The position numbers and the translations under genes are program-made. From the NCBI GenBank assembly GCA_035275625.1, contig DATEMK010000605.1:1-17918 (forward strand): DNA of 17,918 nucleotides, in the 5' to 3' direction. Source of the DNA: DATEMK01 sp035275625 (GTDB taxonomy: Bacteria; Bacteroidota; Bacteroidia; AKYH767-A; OLB10). The notes beneath the pieces were generated by a model. That model made no database searches. It had not been told where the DNA came from and saw only the letters and a program-made list of their open reading frames with translations. Shown piece by piece: positions 1-7,463 of the stretch. The first letter of the stretch is position 1; each line of letters starts with the position of its first letter.

Positions 1-1
1 A

Positions 2-1165
2 CTCAACGAAAAAGAAGCCCGCGAGGAAACCAAAGGCGACCCCAATTCTTTCTATCACGTCATCAAACCTGAAATAGATTTTCCCGATGACTTTGACCAT
101 TACTCTCCTGAGATTTATAAAAAAGGAAAAGAAAATTTTGAACGCATGTTTCGTGAAGGGATTTTTTTCCAGGATGAAAAAGATTCCTATTACATCTATG
201 CACAAACAATGAATGGCAGAAAGCAATACGGAATTGTTGGTTGTGCATCGGTGGATGATTACCTCAATGGAATAATAAAAAAACATGAGCTTACCCGTCC
301 CGATAAAGAAGAGGACAGGAAAAACCACGTGCGTGTTTCCAGCTTAAACTACGAGCCTGTTTTTTTCGCTTATCCGCAGGTAAAAGCGTTGGATGATGTT
401 GTGAATGGTGTAATTAAAAATGCTCCTGAATACGATTTTGTTTCAGACGATGGAATCGGTCACACTTTTTGGGTAATAAAAGATGATGCAACCATAAAAA
501 AAATAACCGGTGAATTTGCAAAAATAAAATACACATACGTGGCAGACGGACATCATCGCACTGCGGCTGCCGCCTTAGTCGGAAAAGAAAGACGGGATAA
601 AAATCCAAACCATACGGGAAAAGAAGAATACAATTTTTTTCTTGCCGTTCATTTTCCGGATAACCAGCTGCAGATTATGGATTACAATCGTGTCATCAAA
701 GATTTGAATGGATTATCTGCACAACAATTTATTGAAAAGATAAAAGAAAATTTTTCCCTCGAAGGAAAAGGTGCAGCAGAATATCGTCCGTCACAATTGC
801 ATGAATTCAGCATGTACCTCGAAGGCAAATGGTACAAGCTGAATTCAAAACCCGGATCATATAATGATAACGACCCCATCGGAGTTTTAGATGTAACGAT
901 ACTTTCGGACAAAGTCCTCGCCCCGGTTTTAAACATTGTTGACTTGCGCAAAGACAAGCGCATTGATTTTGTCGGTGGCCTGCGCGGGCTTGGCGAATTA
1001 AAAAAACGTGTTGACAGCGGTGAAATGAAAGTTGCATTTGCCCTTCATCCCGTTACCATGAAACAGCTTATCAACATTGCCGACAACAATTTAATCATGC
1101 CGCCAAAAGTTACCTGGTTCGAACCAAAGCTCAGGAGCGGTTTGATATTGCATTCATTGGAATAA
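2..1165 (+). CDS. DUF1015 family protein, 5'-truncated by window edge
   Basis: The reading frame is open from base 2 to the TAA at 1163-1165, giving about 387 visible residues. The first in-frame ATG (146) is internal: the residues before it, including N-S-F-Y-H-V-I-K-P-E-I-D, match the N-terminal region of DUF1015 proteins. I therefore judge that only some tens of residues are missing. The family signature V-A-D-G-H-H-R-T-A-A-A lies near visible residue 180. The biochemical role of DUF1015 is not established. Family members are often found beside serine biosynthesis genes (serA/serC), which would lie to the left of the window if that holds here. No signal peptide or membrane segment is visible in the part present, so a cytoplasmic protein is likely. 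The gene converges on the porin-like gene, with only a repeat between the two stops. Family assignment is fairly sure; function is unknown. Confidence 0.85.
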   Translation, partial: LNEKEAREETKGDPNSFYHVIKPEIDFPDDFDHYSPEIYKKGKENFERMFREGIFFQDEKDSYYIYAQTMNGRKQYGIVGCASVDDYLNGIIKKHELTRPDKEEDRKNHVRVSSLNYEPVFFAYPQVKALDDVVNGVIKNAPEYDFVSDDGIGHTFWVIKDDATIKKITGEFAKIKYTYVADGHHRTAAAALVGKERRDKNPNHTGKEEYNFFLAVHFPDNQLQIMDYNRVIKDLNGLSAQQFIEKIKENFSLEGKGAAEYRPSQLHEFSMYLEGKWYKLNSKPGSYNDNDPIGVLDVTILSDKVLAPVLNIVDLRKDKRIDFVGGLRGLGELKKRVDSGEMKVAFALHPVTMKQLINIADNNLIMPPKVTWFEPKLRSGLILHSLE

Positions 1166-1170
1166 TTTTT

Positions 1171-1209
1171 TTCTCCCCTCTCCTGTGGAGAAGGGACGGG
1201 TGAGGCCTT
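1171..1209. repeat. Intergenic palindromic repeat between convergent genes
   Basis: A C-rich arm (ttctcccctctcc), a short loop and a G-rich arm (ggagaaggg) are followed by a cgggtgaggc tail. The architecture and tail match the copy at 1916-1950. It fills nearly the whole 45-bp gap between the stop of the DUF1015 gene and the stop of the porin-like gene. It could form a hairpin in transcripts from either side and so act as a bidirectional terminator, but there is no strong T tract on the plus strand. Confidence 0.6.
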
Positions 1210-1210
1210 T

Positions 1211-3241
1211 TCAATCAATAAAACGCCAGACAATCCCAACCTTCAACGTTCTTCCCGGCATCGGGTAATGGGGCACCGTATAATAAACCCGCTCCGTAAA
1301 TCCCGCATTCAAATGTTCTAATTTCAGAAAAAACCGGAAAGTTTTAATCCTGAAATTTGCAAACACATCCACGTAAGCATAATTGCCGATTTCCTTTTCA
1401 TCCTGTAAAAAAAACTGCCGTGTTGCAGGCATGTAAGCATCTGCAAAATACAACGTGCAGTATCTCACATCCACACCAAACTGACCATACAGCGCTCTTT
1501 TAAAAAAATTATCATCATAAAAAAAGCTTGTATAGGAAGAAAAATCCGGAAGCCTTACAATCTCTTTTTTATCTGCATGTTGATATTTCAAATCATTGAC
1601 CAAATTGAATTTTCCGAATTTGATGGAATGGAACAAACCAACATTCAAAACATTTATATTTTCATGAAATTGCTGCGGCAACGCTTCCTCATTAAAATAA
1701 GTTAAATTCTTCACAGAAAATAAACCGCCAGTAACTTTTAAATACTGCTTAGAAAATTTCGCTTCCGCTGACAATTCCGCTTTCAAAAAATCTATCGGGT
1801 TAAACTGATTAAACCAGATAAAATGATTCGAATTAAAATAACTGTAAACAAAATCCGGGTTTCTCATTTCCTTCTCTAAAGACAATTTCAGTCGCATCCC
1901 AGTACGCGCCAGCATCCCCCTCTCCTCCGGAGAGGGGTTAGGGGTGAGGCTAACTGATGCAAACGCCTTATAAAAATCAAACTTCAAATCATTAAAACTT
2001 TTCTCAAAATAAAAATCAGCGCCCAAACCATTTTCCCACTCAATACTGCCGCCCGGTCTCACAGAAATATTTCGCAAAACCGTATCCACAGCCGACAAAG
2101 CATTCACAGTATCCACCTGGTAAAAACCAAAATACTGGTGATTACCTGCGAGGTAAAATGCAGCCTTCCCCTTCAAAAGCGCAGCATTCTCAACATTCAG
2201 CGAAAGCTCGTTAAAAAAATTTCTCACAAAAAGTGAATCATCCGTCCGGGTTGTATCATAATACGCATGTTCAAAAAACGAATCATAAAAATTATCGGCA
2301 GTAAACAGCGCTGACCTTCGCTCATACTTAAAAACATGTTTCAGATAAAAACGCATTCCCGAATCGCCTGCCGAATCCGGGCCCTCCTTCATTAACTCTT
2401 TTGCAATAGCCAATGAACCATTTGTTAAAGAATCTCCATCCGAAGACGATGACTCCCCCTTCAGGGGACCGGGGGGTGAAGATTTAAAAAAATTAAACCG
2501 CTGCTGTACATAAAACACTTTTGATTTAAGCTGGTTTCGCACATCGTTAAAATTCACACCTGCCGTTTTCGAATCAAATGAACCTGCAAATTCAAAAGAG
2601 CTGTCATTTTCAAGTCCGCCATTCTCCTGCGAAACAATTTTATTACTCAGGTAATTTAAAAGTAAATTATACCTGGTGCCTCTTTTTTCAAAGTCCCCTT
2701 TAGAGCCTGTCCCGATTAATCGGGAGGATTTAGGGGTAGCGGTTGGTGTACCAAACGCAGCATATACATTAAACTTTCTGAGGTTCGAAACCTGTTTATT
2801 ATAATATCCATCCGAATGTGCAATTCCGAAATCCAGTCCTGCTGAAATTTCATTCGTCAGCCTTTGAAAATGTTTAATTGAAAAATCCTGCTCCCTCTTC
2901 GAACCGTTAATAAACTTCAACTCTGAAAAAGTTTTTCTTTTCGGCAAATCAAAATTCATTGCTTCCGTAAACTCATAAACTTTAAATGCATTCAATCCGG
3001 TATTAAAAAACTCTTTTCGTTCATCCCAAAAGTTAACGGAACGGAAAGCCGAACCCAAATTTCCCAGCGTTTGCCAGTAAAAAAACGCACCTGTCCCCGG
3101 CCTGCTGAATTGAAAACCGGTAAGACTTGTATCTCCTTTATTCTTATTTAAAGAATCTGTTTTTAAATTTTCGAACGCATAACCATTAAAAAAACCTGAA
3201 CAAAAAATCAGGATAGTCAAAATCGTTTTTGCAACATTCAT
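1211..3241 (-). CDS. Putative outer-membrane beta-barrel porin (Porin_10-like)
   Basis: I take the ATG at 3241, giving 676 aa; a GTG two codons upstream is in frame but less likely. Residues 1-23 form a signal peptide: short basic start, a hydrophobic stretch (ILTILIFCSGFF), and a likely cleavage after G-Y-A. The rest has no hydrophobic helix and alternates aromatic and polar residues, as in an outer-membrane barrel. It ends with the pattern P-G-R-T-L-K-V-G-I-V-W-R-F near the C-terminus, as in Bacteroidota proteins annotated 'putative porin' (PF14121). Length fits that family. The substrate is not evident. Three low-complexity insertions, near residues 168-184, 255-263 and 431-442, are encoded by dispersed palindromic repeats and probably sit in loops. 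The gene lies 60 bp downstream of the S24 repressor on the same strand and may be partly read through from it, though a functional link is doubtful. Confidence 0.75.
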   Translation of the reverse strand: MNVAKTILTILIFCSGFFNGYAFENLKTDSLNKNKGDTSLTGFQFSRPGTGAFFYWQTLGNLGSAFRSVNFWDERKEFFNTGLNAFKVYEFTEAMNFDLPKRKTFSELKFINGSKREQDFSIKHFQRLTNEISAGLDFGIAHSDGYYNKQVSNLRKFNVYAAFGTPTATPKSSRLIGTGSKGDFEKRGTRYNLLLNYLSNKIVSQENGGLENDSSFEFAGSFDSKTAGVNFNDVRNQLKSKVFYVQQRFNFFKSSPPGPLKGESSSSDGDSLTNGSLAIAKELMKEGPDSAGDSGMRFYLKHVFKYERRSALFTADNFYDSFFEHAYYDTTRTDDSLFVRNFFNELSLNVENAALLKGKAAFYLAGNHQYFGFYQVDTVNALSAVDTVLRNISVRPGGSIEWENGLGADFYFEKSFNDLKFDFYKAFASVSLTPNPSPEERGMLARTGMRLKLSLEKEMRNPDFVYSYFNSNHFIWFNQFNPIDFLKAELSAEAKFSKQYLKVTGGLFSVKNLTYFNEEALPQQFHENINVLNVGLFHSIKFGKFNLVNDLKYQHADKKEIVRLPDFSSYTSFFYDDNFFKRALYGQFGVDVRYCTLYFADAYMPATRQFFLQDEKEIGNYAYVDVFANFRIKTFRFFLKLEHLNAGFTERVYYTVPHYPMPGRTLKVGIVWRFID
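1916..1950. repeat. Palindromic repeat inside porin gene (TPNPSPEERG type)
   Basis: Perfect 9-bp arms CCCCTCTCC (1917-1925) and GGAGAGGGG (1929-1937) flank a 3-nt loop and are followed by ttaggggtgaggc. On the coding (minus) strand the copy is read in frame as L-T-P-N-P-S-P-E-E-R-G, a peptide I recognise as the translation of a short repeat dispersed in Bacteroidota genomes. It shares its tail with the copies at 1171 and 8691. Confidence 0.8.
2454..2478. repeat. Palindromic repeat inside porin gene (SPPGPLKGE type)
   Basis: CCCCT (2456-2460), a 2-nt loop and AGGGG (2463-2467) are followed by a G-rich tail ending ggggggtg. On the minus strand it encodes S-S-P-P-G-P-L-K-G-E in frame. It is flanked by a Ser/Asp-rich stretch, consistent with insertion into a flexible loop. 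It is a different sub-family from the copy at 1916 but has the same C-arm/G-arm/GGGGTG layout and the same orientation on the plus strand. Confidence 0.7.
2690..2738. repeat. Composite palindromic repeat inside porin gene
   Basis: The core is a perfect 14-bp palindrome, CCCGATTAATCGGG (2711-2724). It is bracketed by aaagtcccctttag on the left and ggatttagggg on the right. The brackets look like the two halves of another dispersed repeat (AAAGTCCCCTTTAG joined to GGGATTTAGGGG), as if one element had inserted in another. On the minus strand it is read in frame as T-P-K-S-S-R-L-I-G-T-G-S-K-G-D-F. The nested interpretation rests on my memory of the undisrupted repeat. Confidence 0.65.
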
Positions 3242-3266
3242 TCGCACGCAAACCTACGTGATTTTT

Positions 3267-3293
3267 TAAAAACAAGCACCGCTTTTCGGAGCG
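3267..3293 (-). terminator. Weak terminator-like hairpin after the S24 gene
   Basis: On the minus strand CGCT, a 6-nt loop and AGCG are followed at short distance by a T-rich run (TTGTTTTT). The stem is only 4 bp and the T run does not follow at once, so it is weak. It lies in the 60-bp gap between the S24 gene and the porin-like gene and could partly separate them. Confidence 0.25.
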
Positions 3294-3307
3294 ATTTCAT
3301 TTGAGGA

Positions 3308-4111
3308 TCATTCTTTCATAGCTCCTATTATCTTCAGCACATCTTTTTCCAGCTTTGTCACCTTTGAAAACAACTCATCCTTTGCAAGCTGTGGTTCAGG
3401 AATTTCGCTGCTGATATAGTTGCAGAACTTCCATACTTCACGCACTTCAGTAATGCTTATTTCATAGGGGTCATATTCCGGGTTAAGTGATTTGAGCAAA
3501 AGGCTTTTTTTCTTTTTGATCTGGTTGAATACCATTTTGAAAACAATACCCTCATCCAGCGTAAGAAGAATACAGGCTTCCTCATCTTTGATGTTATGCC
3601 AGTTTTCCACAAACTCACCGATCACCCAGCTTTTATCAGGAACAGGCAGCATCGAATCTCCTGTGATCTGGAACATCCGGTATTTACGGTCATTAAAAAG
3701 AATAGGCAACTGAAATACGGGGAGCTTTTTAATAAAATCAGGATCAGCATAACCGTTTTTATAACCTGCTTTTGCTTTAAGCGGAACCACTTCAATGTTT
3801 TCCCTGTTCTGGTTATTGACAGTAGTGGCAAGTATGCGAAGCTTTGTTCCCCTCACAAAATCATCATGCCCCAATTCAAGGTCGCGCAACTTGCCTTCTG
3901 AAAATTTTGAAAGGTCTATTTTGATCAATGTGTCAATGGACATTTTAAAATAATCCGAAAAAGCAATCAATGCTTCAATAGTTGGATTCACAATAACACC
4001 GCTTTCGTAGCTGTTAAGCGTGGAGCGGGTAAAGCCGATTTCTCCGGCTACAATGTCCTGTGTGCGTTTCTTGCGCTGGCGAAGAAGCCGTATGTTGCTG
4101 CTGAAATACAT
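3308..4111 (-). CDS. XRE-HTH / S24 LexA-like autocleaving transcriptional repressor
   Basis: 267 aa. Residues 5-62 are an XRE/Cro-type helix-turn-helix (I-R-L-L-R-Q-R-K, then T-R-S-T-L-N-S-Y-E-S-G as recognition region). Residues about 105-235 are a LexA/UmuD-type S24 domain. A candidate cleavage bond, Ala115-Gly116, lies in the K-A-K-A-G-Y motif. The candidate nucleophile is Ser153 in G-D-S-M-L-P and the general base is Lys192 in G-I-V-F-K. The spacings (38 and 39 residues) resemble those of LexA (Ala84, Ser119, Lys156). The last 25 residues form a charged, probably coiled tail. By family knowledge such proteins repress until RecA-stimulated self-cleavage; that this one responds to DNA damage is inference. 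It is divergent from the radical SAM/dinB/dnaE block, and its promoter contains a palindrome (4206-4222), which suggests autorepression. It differs from true LexA in its DNA-binding fold. Confidence 0.88.
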   Translation of the reverse strand: MYFSSNIRLLRQRKKRTQDIVAGEIGFTRSTLNSYESGVIVNPTIEALIAFSDYFKMSIDTLIKIDLSKFSEGKLRDLELGHDDFVRGTKLRILATTVNNQNRENIEVVPLKAKAGYKNGYADPDFIKKLPVFQLPILFNDRKYRMFQITGDSMLPVPDKSWVIGEFVENWHNIKDEEACILLTLDEGIVFKMVFNQIKKKKSLLLKSLNPEYDPYEISITEVREVWKFCNYISSEIPEPQLAKDELFSKVTKLEKDVLKIIGAMKE

Positions 4112-4203
4112 TTTTTTAAGTTTTTAGTTTTTTAATTAAAAGATTTTTTGTCTGTGTAAATCAATTCGATCTGAGTTATTCGTCTTTTTATTTATTTAAA
4201 ACG

Positions 4204-4233
4204 CAAATATAATGTTTATATTGCAATCACAAA
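4204..4233 (-). promoter_or_regulatory. Bacteroidota-type promoter for the S24 repressor gene
   Basis: Read on the minus strand, TTTG (4233-4230) is followed after 18 nt by TATATTTG (4211-4204). This matches the Bacteroidota -33/-7 consensus (TTTG, about 19 nt, TAnnTTTG). The initiation point would lie about 90 bp upstream of the S24 ATG. The -7 box overlaps the palindrome at 4206-4222. Confidence 0.55.
4206..4222. promoter_or_regulatory. Candidate operator palindrome in divergent promoter region
   Basis: AATATAA, spacer TGT, TTATATT is a perfect 7-3-7 inverted repeat. With one-base slippage it extends to GC at both ends. It covers the -7 element and part of the spacer of the S24 promoter and lies about 37 bp upstream of the radical SAM ATG. 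A dimeric repressor bound here would block its own promoter and could also affect the divergent genes. The AT-rich composition makes chance palindromes possible, but position argues for function. Confidence 0.5.
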
Positions 4234-4258
4234 ATTGACAGTATTACAATCATTTAAA

Positions 4259-5350
4259 ATGGAAGCAGAAAAAGAGCGGCTGATAACAGAGGAGAGTTAC
4301 CTCAAAGGGCGGGGTGCGCAGATACACTCGCACAACCGTTTTATGAAGCAGGAAGTCGTGGCTGAACATATTGAGGGCTTGGATGAGCCGTTGATCACGG
4401 ATGAAAAGACACAGGTGTTTATCGAGCATCCGAAAAAAATCGTTAATAAAATAACCAGCCCTGACCTGCACAATATGAACAGTGCAAACCCTTACCAGGG
4501 ATGTGAGCACGGATGCATTTATTGTTATGCGCGCAACACGCATAATTATTATGGCTTCAGCGCAGGCTTGGATTTTGAACGTAACATCATTGTAAAACCG
4601 GCTGCTGCTGATTTGCTAAGAAAGTATTTTGACAATCCGCGGTACGAGCCGGAGTCGGTAATGTTTTCAGGAAACACGGATTGCTATCAACCGATGGAAC
4701 GCAAGTATAAAATCACGCGCAGTTTGCTTGAGGTGTGCCTTGAATTTAAAAATCCTGTGGGCATTATTACAAAGAATAGCCTCGTGTTACGGGATGTTGA
4801 TTTGCTGAAAGAGCTTGCCTCGATGAATCTTGTGCATGTAATGGTTTCCATTACTTCTATGCGTGACGAATTGCGTTCGCTGATGGAACCGCGTACGGCT
4901 ACTTATAAGAACCGTTTGCATGTAATTGAGGAACTTTCTAAAAATAAAATCCCTGCCGGAGTTATGATCGCCCCGGTTATCCCGGGACTTACGAGCGAAG
5001 AAATTCCACGCATTATGGAAGCGATTGCTGCACGCGGAGCATTAACTGCCGGTTACACCATCGTAAGATTAAACGGTGAAATAAAAAATATTTTTCACGA
5101 CTGGCTGTATAAAAATTTACCGGATGCTGCCGATAAAATCTGGAATCAAATTAAAGAATGTCATGGCGGACAGGTGAATGATTCACGTTTCGGGACGCGC
5201 ATGAGCGGGGAAGGAAAAATTGCCGAAAGCATCCGGCAATTATTTAAAATGGCAAAGAAAAAATACCTGGGCGGACGTGAAATGCCGGAGTATGATTTTA
5301 CAAAATTTAAGAGACCGGTACGGACAGGCGGGCAGTTTGAATTGTTTTGA
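4259..5350 (+). CDS. PA0069-type radical SAM protein (SplB-like)
   Basis: I prefer the ATG at 4259 (363 aa): the frame can be extended to a TTG at 4235, but that adds only eight residues with no family look. The N-terminal Y-L-K-G-R-G-A-Q motif followed by N-R-F is characteristic of the PA0069/Rv2578c group. The 4Fe-4S cluster motif C-x3-C-x2-C is C82, C86, C89, followed by Y-A-R; a G-N-T-D motif and a TIM-barrel-like region follow. These are cytosolic S-adenosylmethionine radical enzymes related to spore photoproduct lyase-type proteins. Their substrate is not established, and a nucleic acid lesion is a plausible guess only. The gene is divergent from the S24 repressor and 35 bp upstream of dinB, so the two are probably cotranscribed. 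That placement links it to DNA damage tolerance by context. Confidence 0.85.
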   Translation: MEAEKERLITEESYLKGRGAQIHSHNRFMKQEVVAEHIEGLDEPLITDEKTQVFIEHPKKIVNKITSPDLHNMNSANPYQGCEHGCIYCYARNTHNYYGFSAGLDFERNIIVKPAAADLLRKYFDNPRYEPESVMFSGNTDCYQPMERKYKITRSLLEVCLEFKNPVGIITKNSLVLRDVDLLKELASMNLVHVMVSITSMRDELRSLMEPRTATYKNRLHVIEELSKNKIPAGVMIAPVIPGLTSEEIPRIMEAIAARGALTAGYTIVRLNGEIKNIFHDWLYKNLPDAADKIWNQIKECHGGQVNDSRFGTRMSGEGKIAESIRQLFKMAKKKYLGGREMPEYDFTKFKRPVRTGGQFELF

Positions 5351-5380
5351 GCCACTAATTACACGAATTTACACTAATCA
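5351..5380. repeat. Dispersed ACACGAATTTACACTAAT-type repeat between radical SAM gene and dinB
   Basis: Almost the whole 35-bp spacer is gccactaattacacgaatt followed by tacactaatc, with internally repeated units (acactaat/cactaat, acacgaatt). I recognise this phrase as a common dispersed intergenic repeat in Bacteroidota and other phyla. No separate promoter or terminator is visible in the spacer, which favours cotranscription of the two genes. Confidence 0.45.
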
Positions 5381-5385
5381 AAAAA

Positions 5386-7245
5386 ATGATTTCTCTTAGT
5401 TCAGCCAGCCAGCGCAGCATCGTACACATGGATATGGATTGTTTCTTCGTATCCGTATCGCGATTGATTAATCCCAAATTGATTGGCAAACCTGTTATTG
5501 TCGGTGGCGGTGACCGCGGTGTGGTGGCTGCATGCAGTTATGAAACCCGCACATTTGGTGTGCATTCAGCAATGCCTATTAAGACTGCAAAGCGATTATG
5601 CCCTGAAGCAATCATTATCCGCGGAGATTATGATGAATACAGCAAACGTTCGGATGAGGTAACACAGATCATCAGGGAAGATGTGCCCTTATATGAGCGC
5701 TCTTCCATTGATGAGTTTTATATAGACCTGAGCGGCATGGATAAATTTTTTGGCTGCTATAAGCATGCAACGGAATTGCGCCAGAAAATTATTAAAGAAA
5801 CAGGATTGCCCATTTCATTGGGTATGTCGGCAAATAAAACTGTCAGCAAGGTTGCCACCGATGAAGCGAAACCTAATAATCAAAGGCAGGTTCTTTTCGG
5901 AGATGAAAAAAATTTTCTTGCCCCGCTTTCGGTGAAAAAAATTCCCATGATCGGTGAAAAAACATATCATCTCTTGCGCAGCATGGGAGTGGAATGGGTA
6001 AAAACATTGCAGGACATGCCGATGGAACTTTTGCAAAATGTATTGGGAGAAAATGGTATCAGTATCTGGAAAAAAGCAAATGGCATTGACAATAATCCTG
6101 TGGAAGCATATACCGAACAAAAATCAATGTCGCAGGAAGAGACATTTGAAAACGACACCATTGATGTGGAGAAGCTGAAAAATATCCTGATCGCCATGAG
6201 CGAAAAATTATGTTTCCGCCTGCGTACTCAAAATAAACTGACGGGATGCATCACCGTTAAAATCCGGTACTCCAATTTTGATACGCATAATATGCAGTGC
6301 CGCATTCCATACACATGCAGCGACCACATCATCATTTCACGAGTAAAAGAATTATTCAACAGACTCTATAATCGCAGAATGTTAATACGATTGGTCGGAG
6401 TAAAATTTAGTCATTTGGTGGGTGGTGGTCACCAAGTGAATATGTTTGACGACAATGTACAAATATTAAATCTTTATAATACTATGGACCGCCTTCGCCT
6501 GCGATATGGAGAAGATAAAATACAAAGAGCTGCAGCTCTGCATTTTTCTCTCCGGGGATTTAACCCGTTTAACGGAATCAGCAGTTCACCATCGGCTATG
6601 CACGATGCAGATGACAGCCATATTATTCCATCCATAAAAAGTCTTAACACATTAATAAATCTTCAAAACAAAAGAAAAGTCGAAACACAAAATGCAAATC
6701 AAACAGGCATGGGACAGATGTATGAATATCTTCTTCTCATTAGCCTTCCTCTTAATGTGAAAAAGGAAATCATGAAACTCAAAGAAGATTTTCATAAAAA
6801 ACATAATCATGTACAGGCCATTAAATCGAAACCGCATAACACGCTCATCAACTTTGGTTTTAATACTTCATTTGAAGAGGAACTTGTTTATAAAATAGAT
6901 GAGGTAGTAAAATTTCATTCTGCATTCGAAACAAAGCTTAATGGATTTAATCATTTCAAAACACATACTATTTATATAAACGTTGTGCCCGAAGCACCGA
7001 TAGTAAACCTTGTTCGTTCGCTGCATTCCACATTAAGTCTTCCCTCAAGCCAATCTTTTTTTGCCTGGAAACCCCATGTAACTATTGCAAAAGGTTTGGA
7101 TGAAAATAAATTCAATAATGCAATGCCTGAATTTGAAACGCGAAATTTTGAAGTTTCATTTATTACTGATCGCATTGTGTTAATGAGGCGCGACAGCAGG
7201 TTTGCCAAATATGAAATTGTAAAAGAATTTGAATTAACAAATTAA
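5386..7245 (+). CDS. dinB: Y-family DNA polymerase IV fused to a 2H phosphoesterase (2'-5' RNA ligase-like) domain
   Basis: 619 aa. Residues about 10-400 are a DinB-type translesion polymerase. Metal-binding acidic residues are D16 in H-M-D-M-D and D109-E110 in S-S-I-D-E. The aromatic steric gate is probably F21. A helix-hairpin-helix and little-finger region follow, with a candidate beta-clamp motif Q-V-N-M-F at 350-354. The polymerase therefore looks active, unlike ImuB. After a polar linker (about 396-445), residues 446-619 match 2H phosphoesterases/LigT: the two hallmark H-x-T motifs are H484-N-T-L (in K-P-H-N-T-L) and H564-V-T-I (in K-P-H-V-T-I). Free-standing DinB proteins usually have about 350-420 residues, so the C-terminal half is an addition. 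No stop or frameshift separates the halves; M at the start of M-Y-E-Y-L-L-L could allow internal initiation. The gene lies downstream of the radical SAM gene and 218 bp upstream of the PolIII-alpha gene. Confidence 0.9.
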   Translation: MISLSSASQRSIVHMDMDCFFVSVSRLINPKLIGKPVIVGGGDRGVVAACSYETRTFGVHSAMPIKTAKRLCPEAIIIRGDYDEYSKRSDEVTQIIREDVPLYERSSIDEFYIDLSGMDKFFGCYKHATELRQKIIKETGLPISLGMSANKTVSKVATDEAKPNNQRQVLFGDEKNFLAPLSVKKIPMIGEKTYHLLRSMGVEWVKTLQDMPMELLQNVLGENGISIWKKANGIDNNPVEAYTEQKSMSQEETFENDTIDVEKLKNILIAMSEKLCFRLRTQNKLTGCITVKIRYSNFDTHNMQCRIPYTCSDHIIISRVKELFNRLYNRRMLIRLVGVKFSHLVGGGHQVNMFDDNVQILNLYNTMDRLRLRYGEDKIQRAAALHFSLRGFNPFNGISSSPSAMHDADDSHIIPSIKSLNTLINLQNKRKVETQNANQTGMGQMYEYLLLISLPLNVKKEIMKLKEDFHKKHNHVQAIKSKPHNTLINFGFNTSFEEELVYKIDEVVKFHSAFETKLNGFNHFKTHTIYINVVPEAPIVNLVRSLHSTLSLPSSQSFFAWKPHVTIAKGLDENKFNNAMPEFETRNFEVSFITDRIVLMRRDSRFAKYEIVKEFELTN

Positions 7246-7417
7246 AAAATATTAAATATCGTTCTTTGAAATAAATGTTCAGATCTGAAAGTACGAGAAG
7301 AAAAATCAGGTGTACAAATAATTGGACATCGAGGTTTGTAAAATAATCTGTATCGCAAGTCTTCCATAATTAACCGGTCTGTCCATTTGTTTTAATTTTT
7401 GACAAATACACGAAATT

Positions 7418-7451
7418 GTAACCAAGTAGTTACTAACCGAAAGGTTACTAA
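7418..7451 (+). promoter_or_regulatory. Leader hairpin with competing pairing upstream of the PolIII-alpha gene
   Basis: Bases 7430-7438 can pair with 7443-7451 (eight of nine positions) around a GAAA tetraloop closed by C-G. The hairpin ends 12 nt before the start codon. A second pairing, GTAACC (7418-7423) with GGTTAC (7443-7448), is perfect and excludes the first. GTTACTAA is also a direct repeat at 7429-7436 and 7444-7451, so a protein-binding site is an alternative to an RNA switch. Confidence 0.35.
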
Positions 7452-7463
7452 ATTTTATAAAAA

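Noticed and set aside
3249..3256. TAGGTTTG on the minus strand as a porin promoter -7 element
   Set aside because: It fits TAnnTTTG, but it would put the start site almost on the ATG and no TTTG lies at the right upstream distance.
4235..4258. TTG start giving eight extra residues for the radical SAM protein
   Set aside because: The ATG at 4259 gives an N-terminus closer to the family pattern, and the extra residues have no support. The TTGACA here resembles a sigma70 -35 box, but Bacteroidota promoters do not use that consensus.
5386..7245. DinB as an ImuB-type inactive polymerase
   Set aside because: The catalytic acidic residues D16, D109 and E110 are all present, whereas ImuB lacks them.
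7249..7259. ATATT-A-AATAT as a second operator for the S24 repressor
   Set aside because: Short, AT-only, and not a good match to the palindrome at 4206-4222; expected by chance in this composition.
7278..7289. Perfect 12-bp palindrome TTCAGATCTGAA downstream of dinB
   Set aside because: No T tract for a terminator and no other copy seen near the polymerase genes, so no function can be supported.
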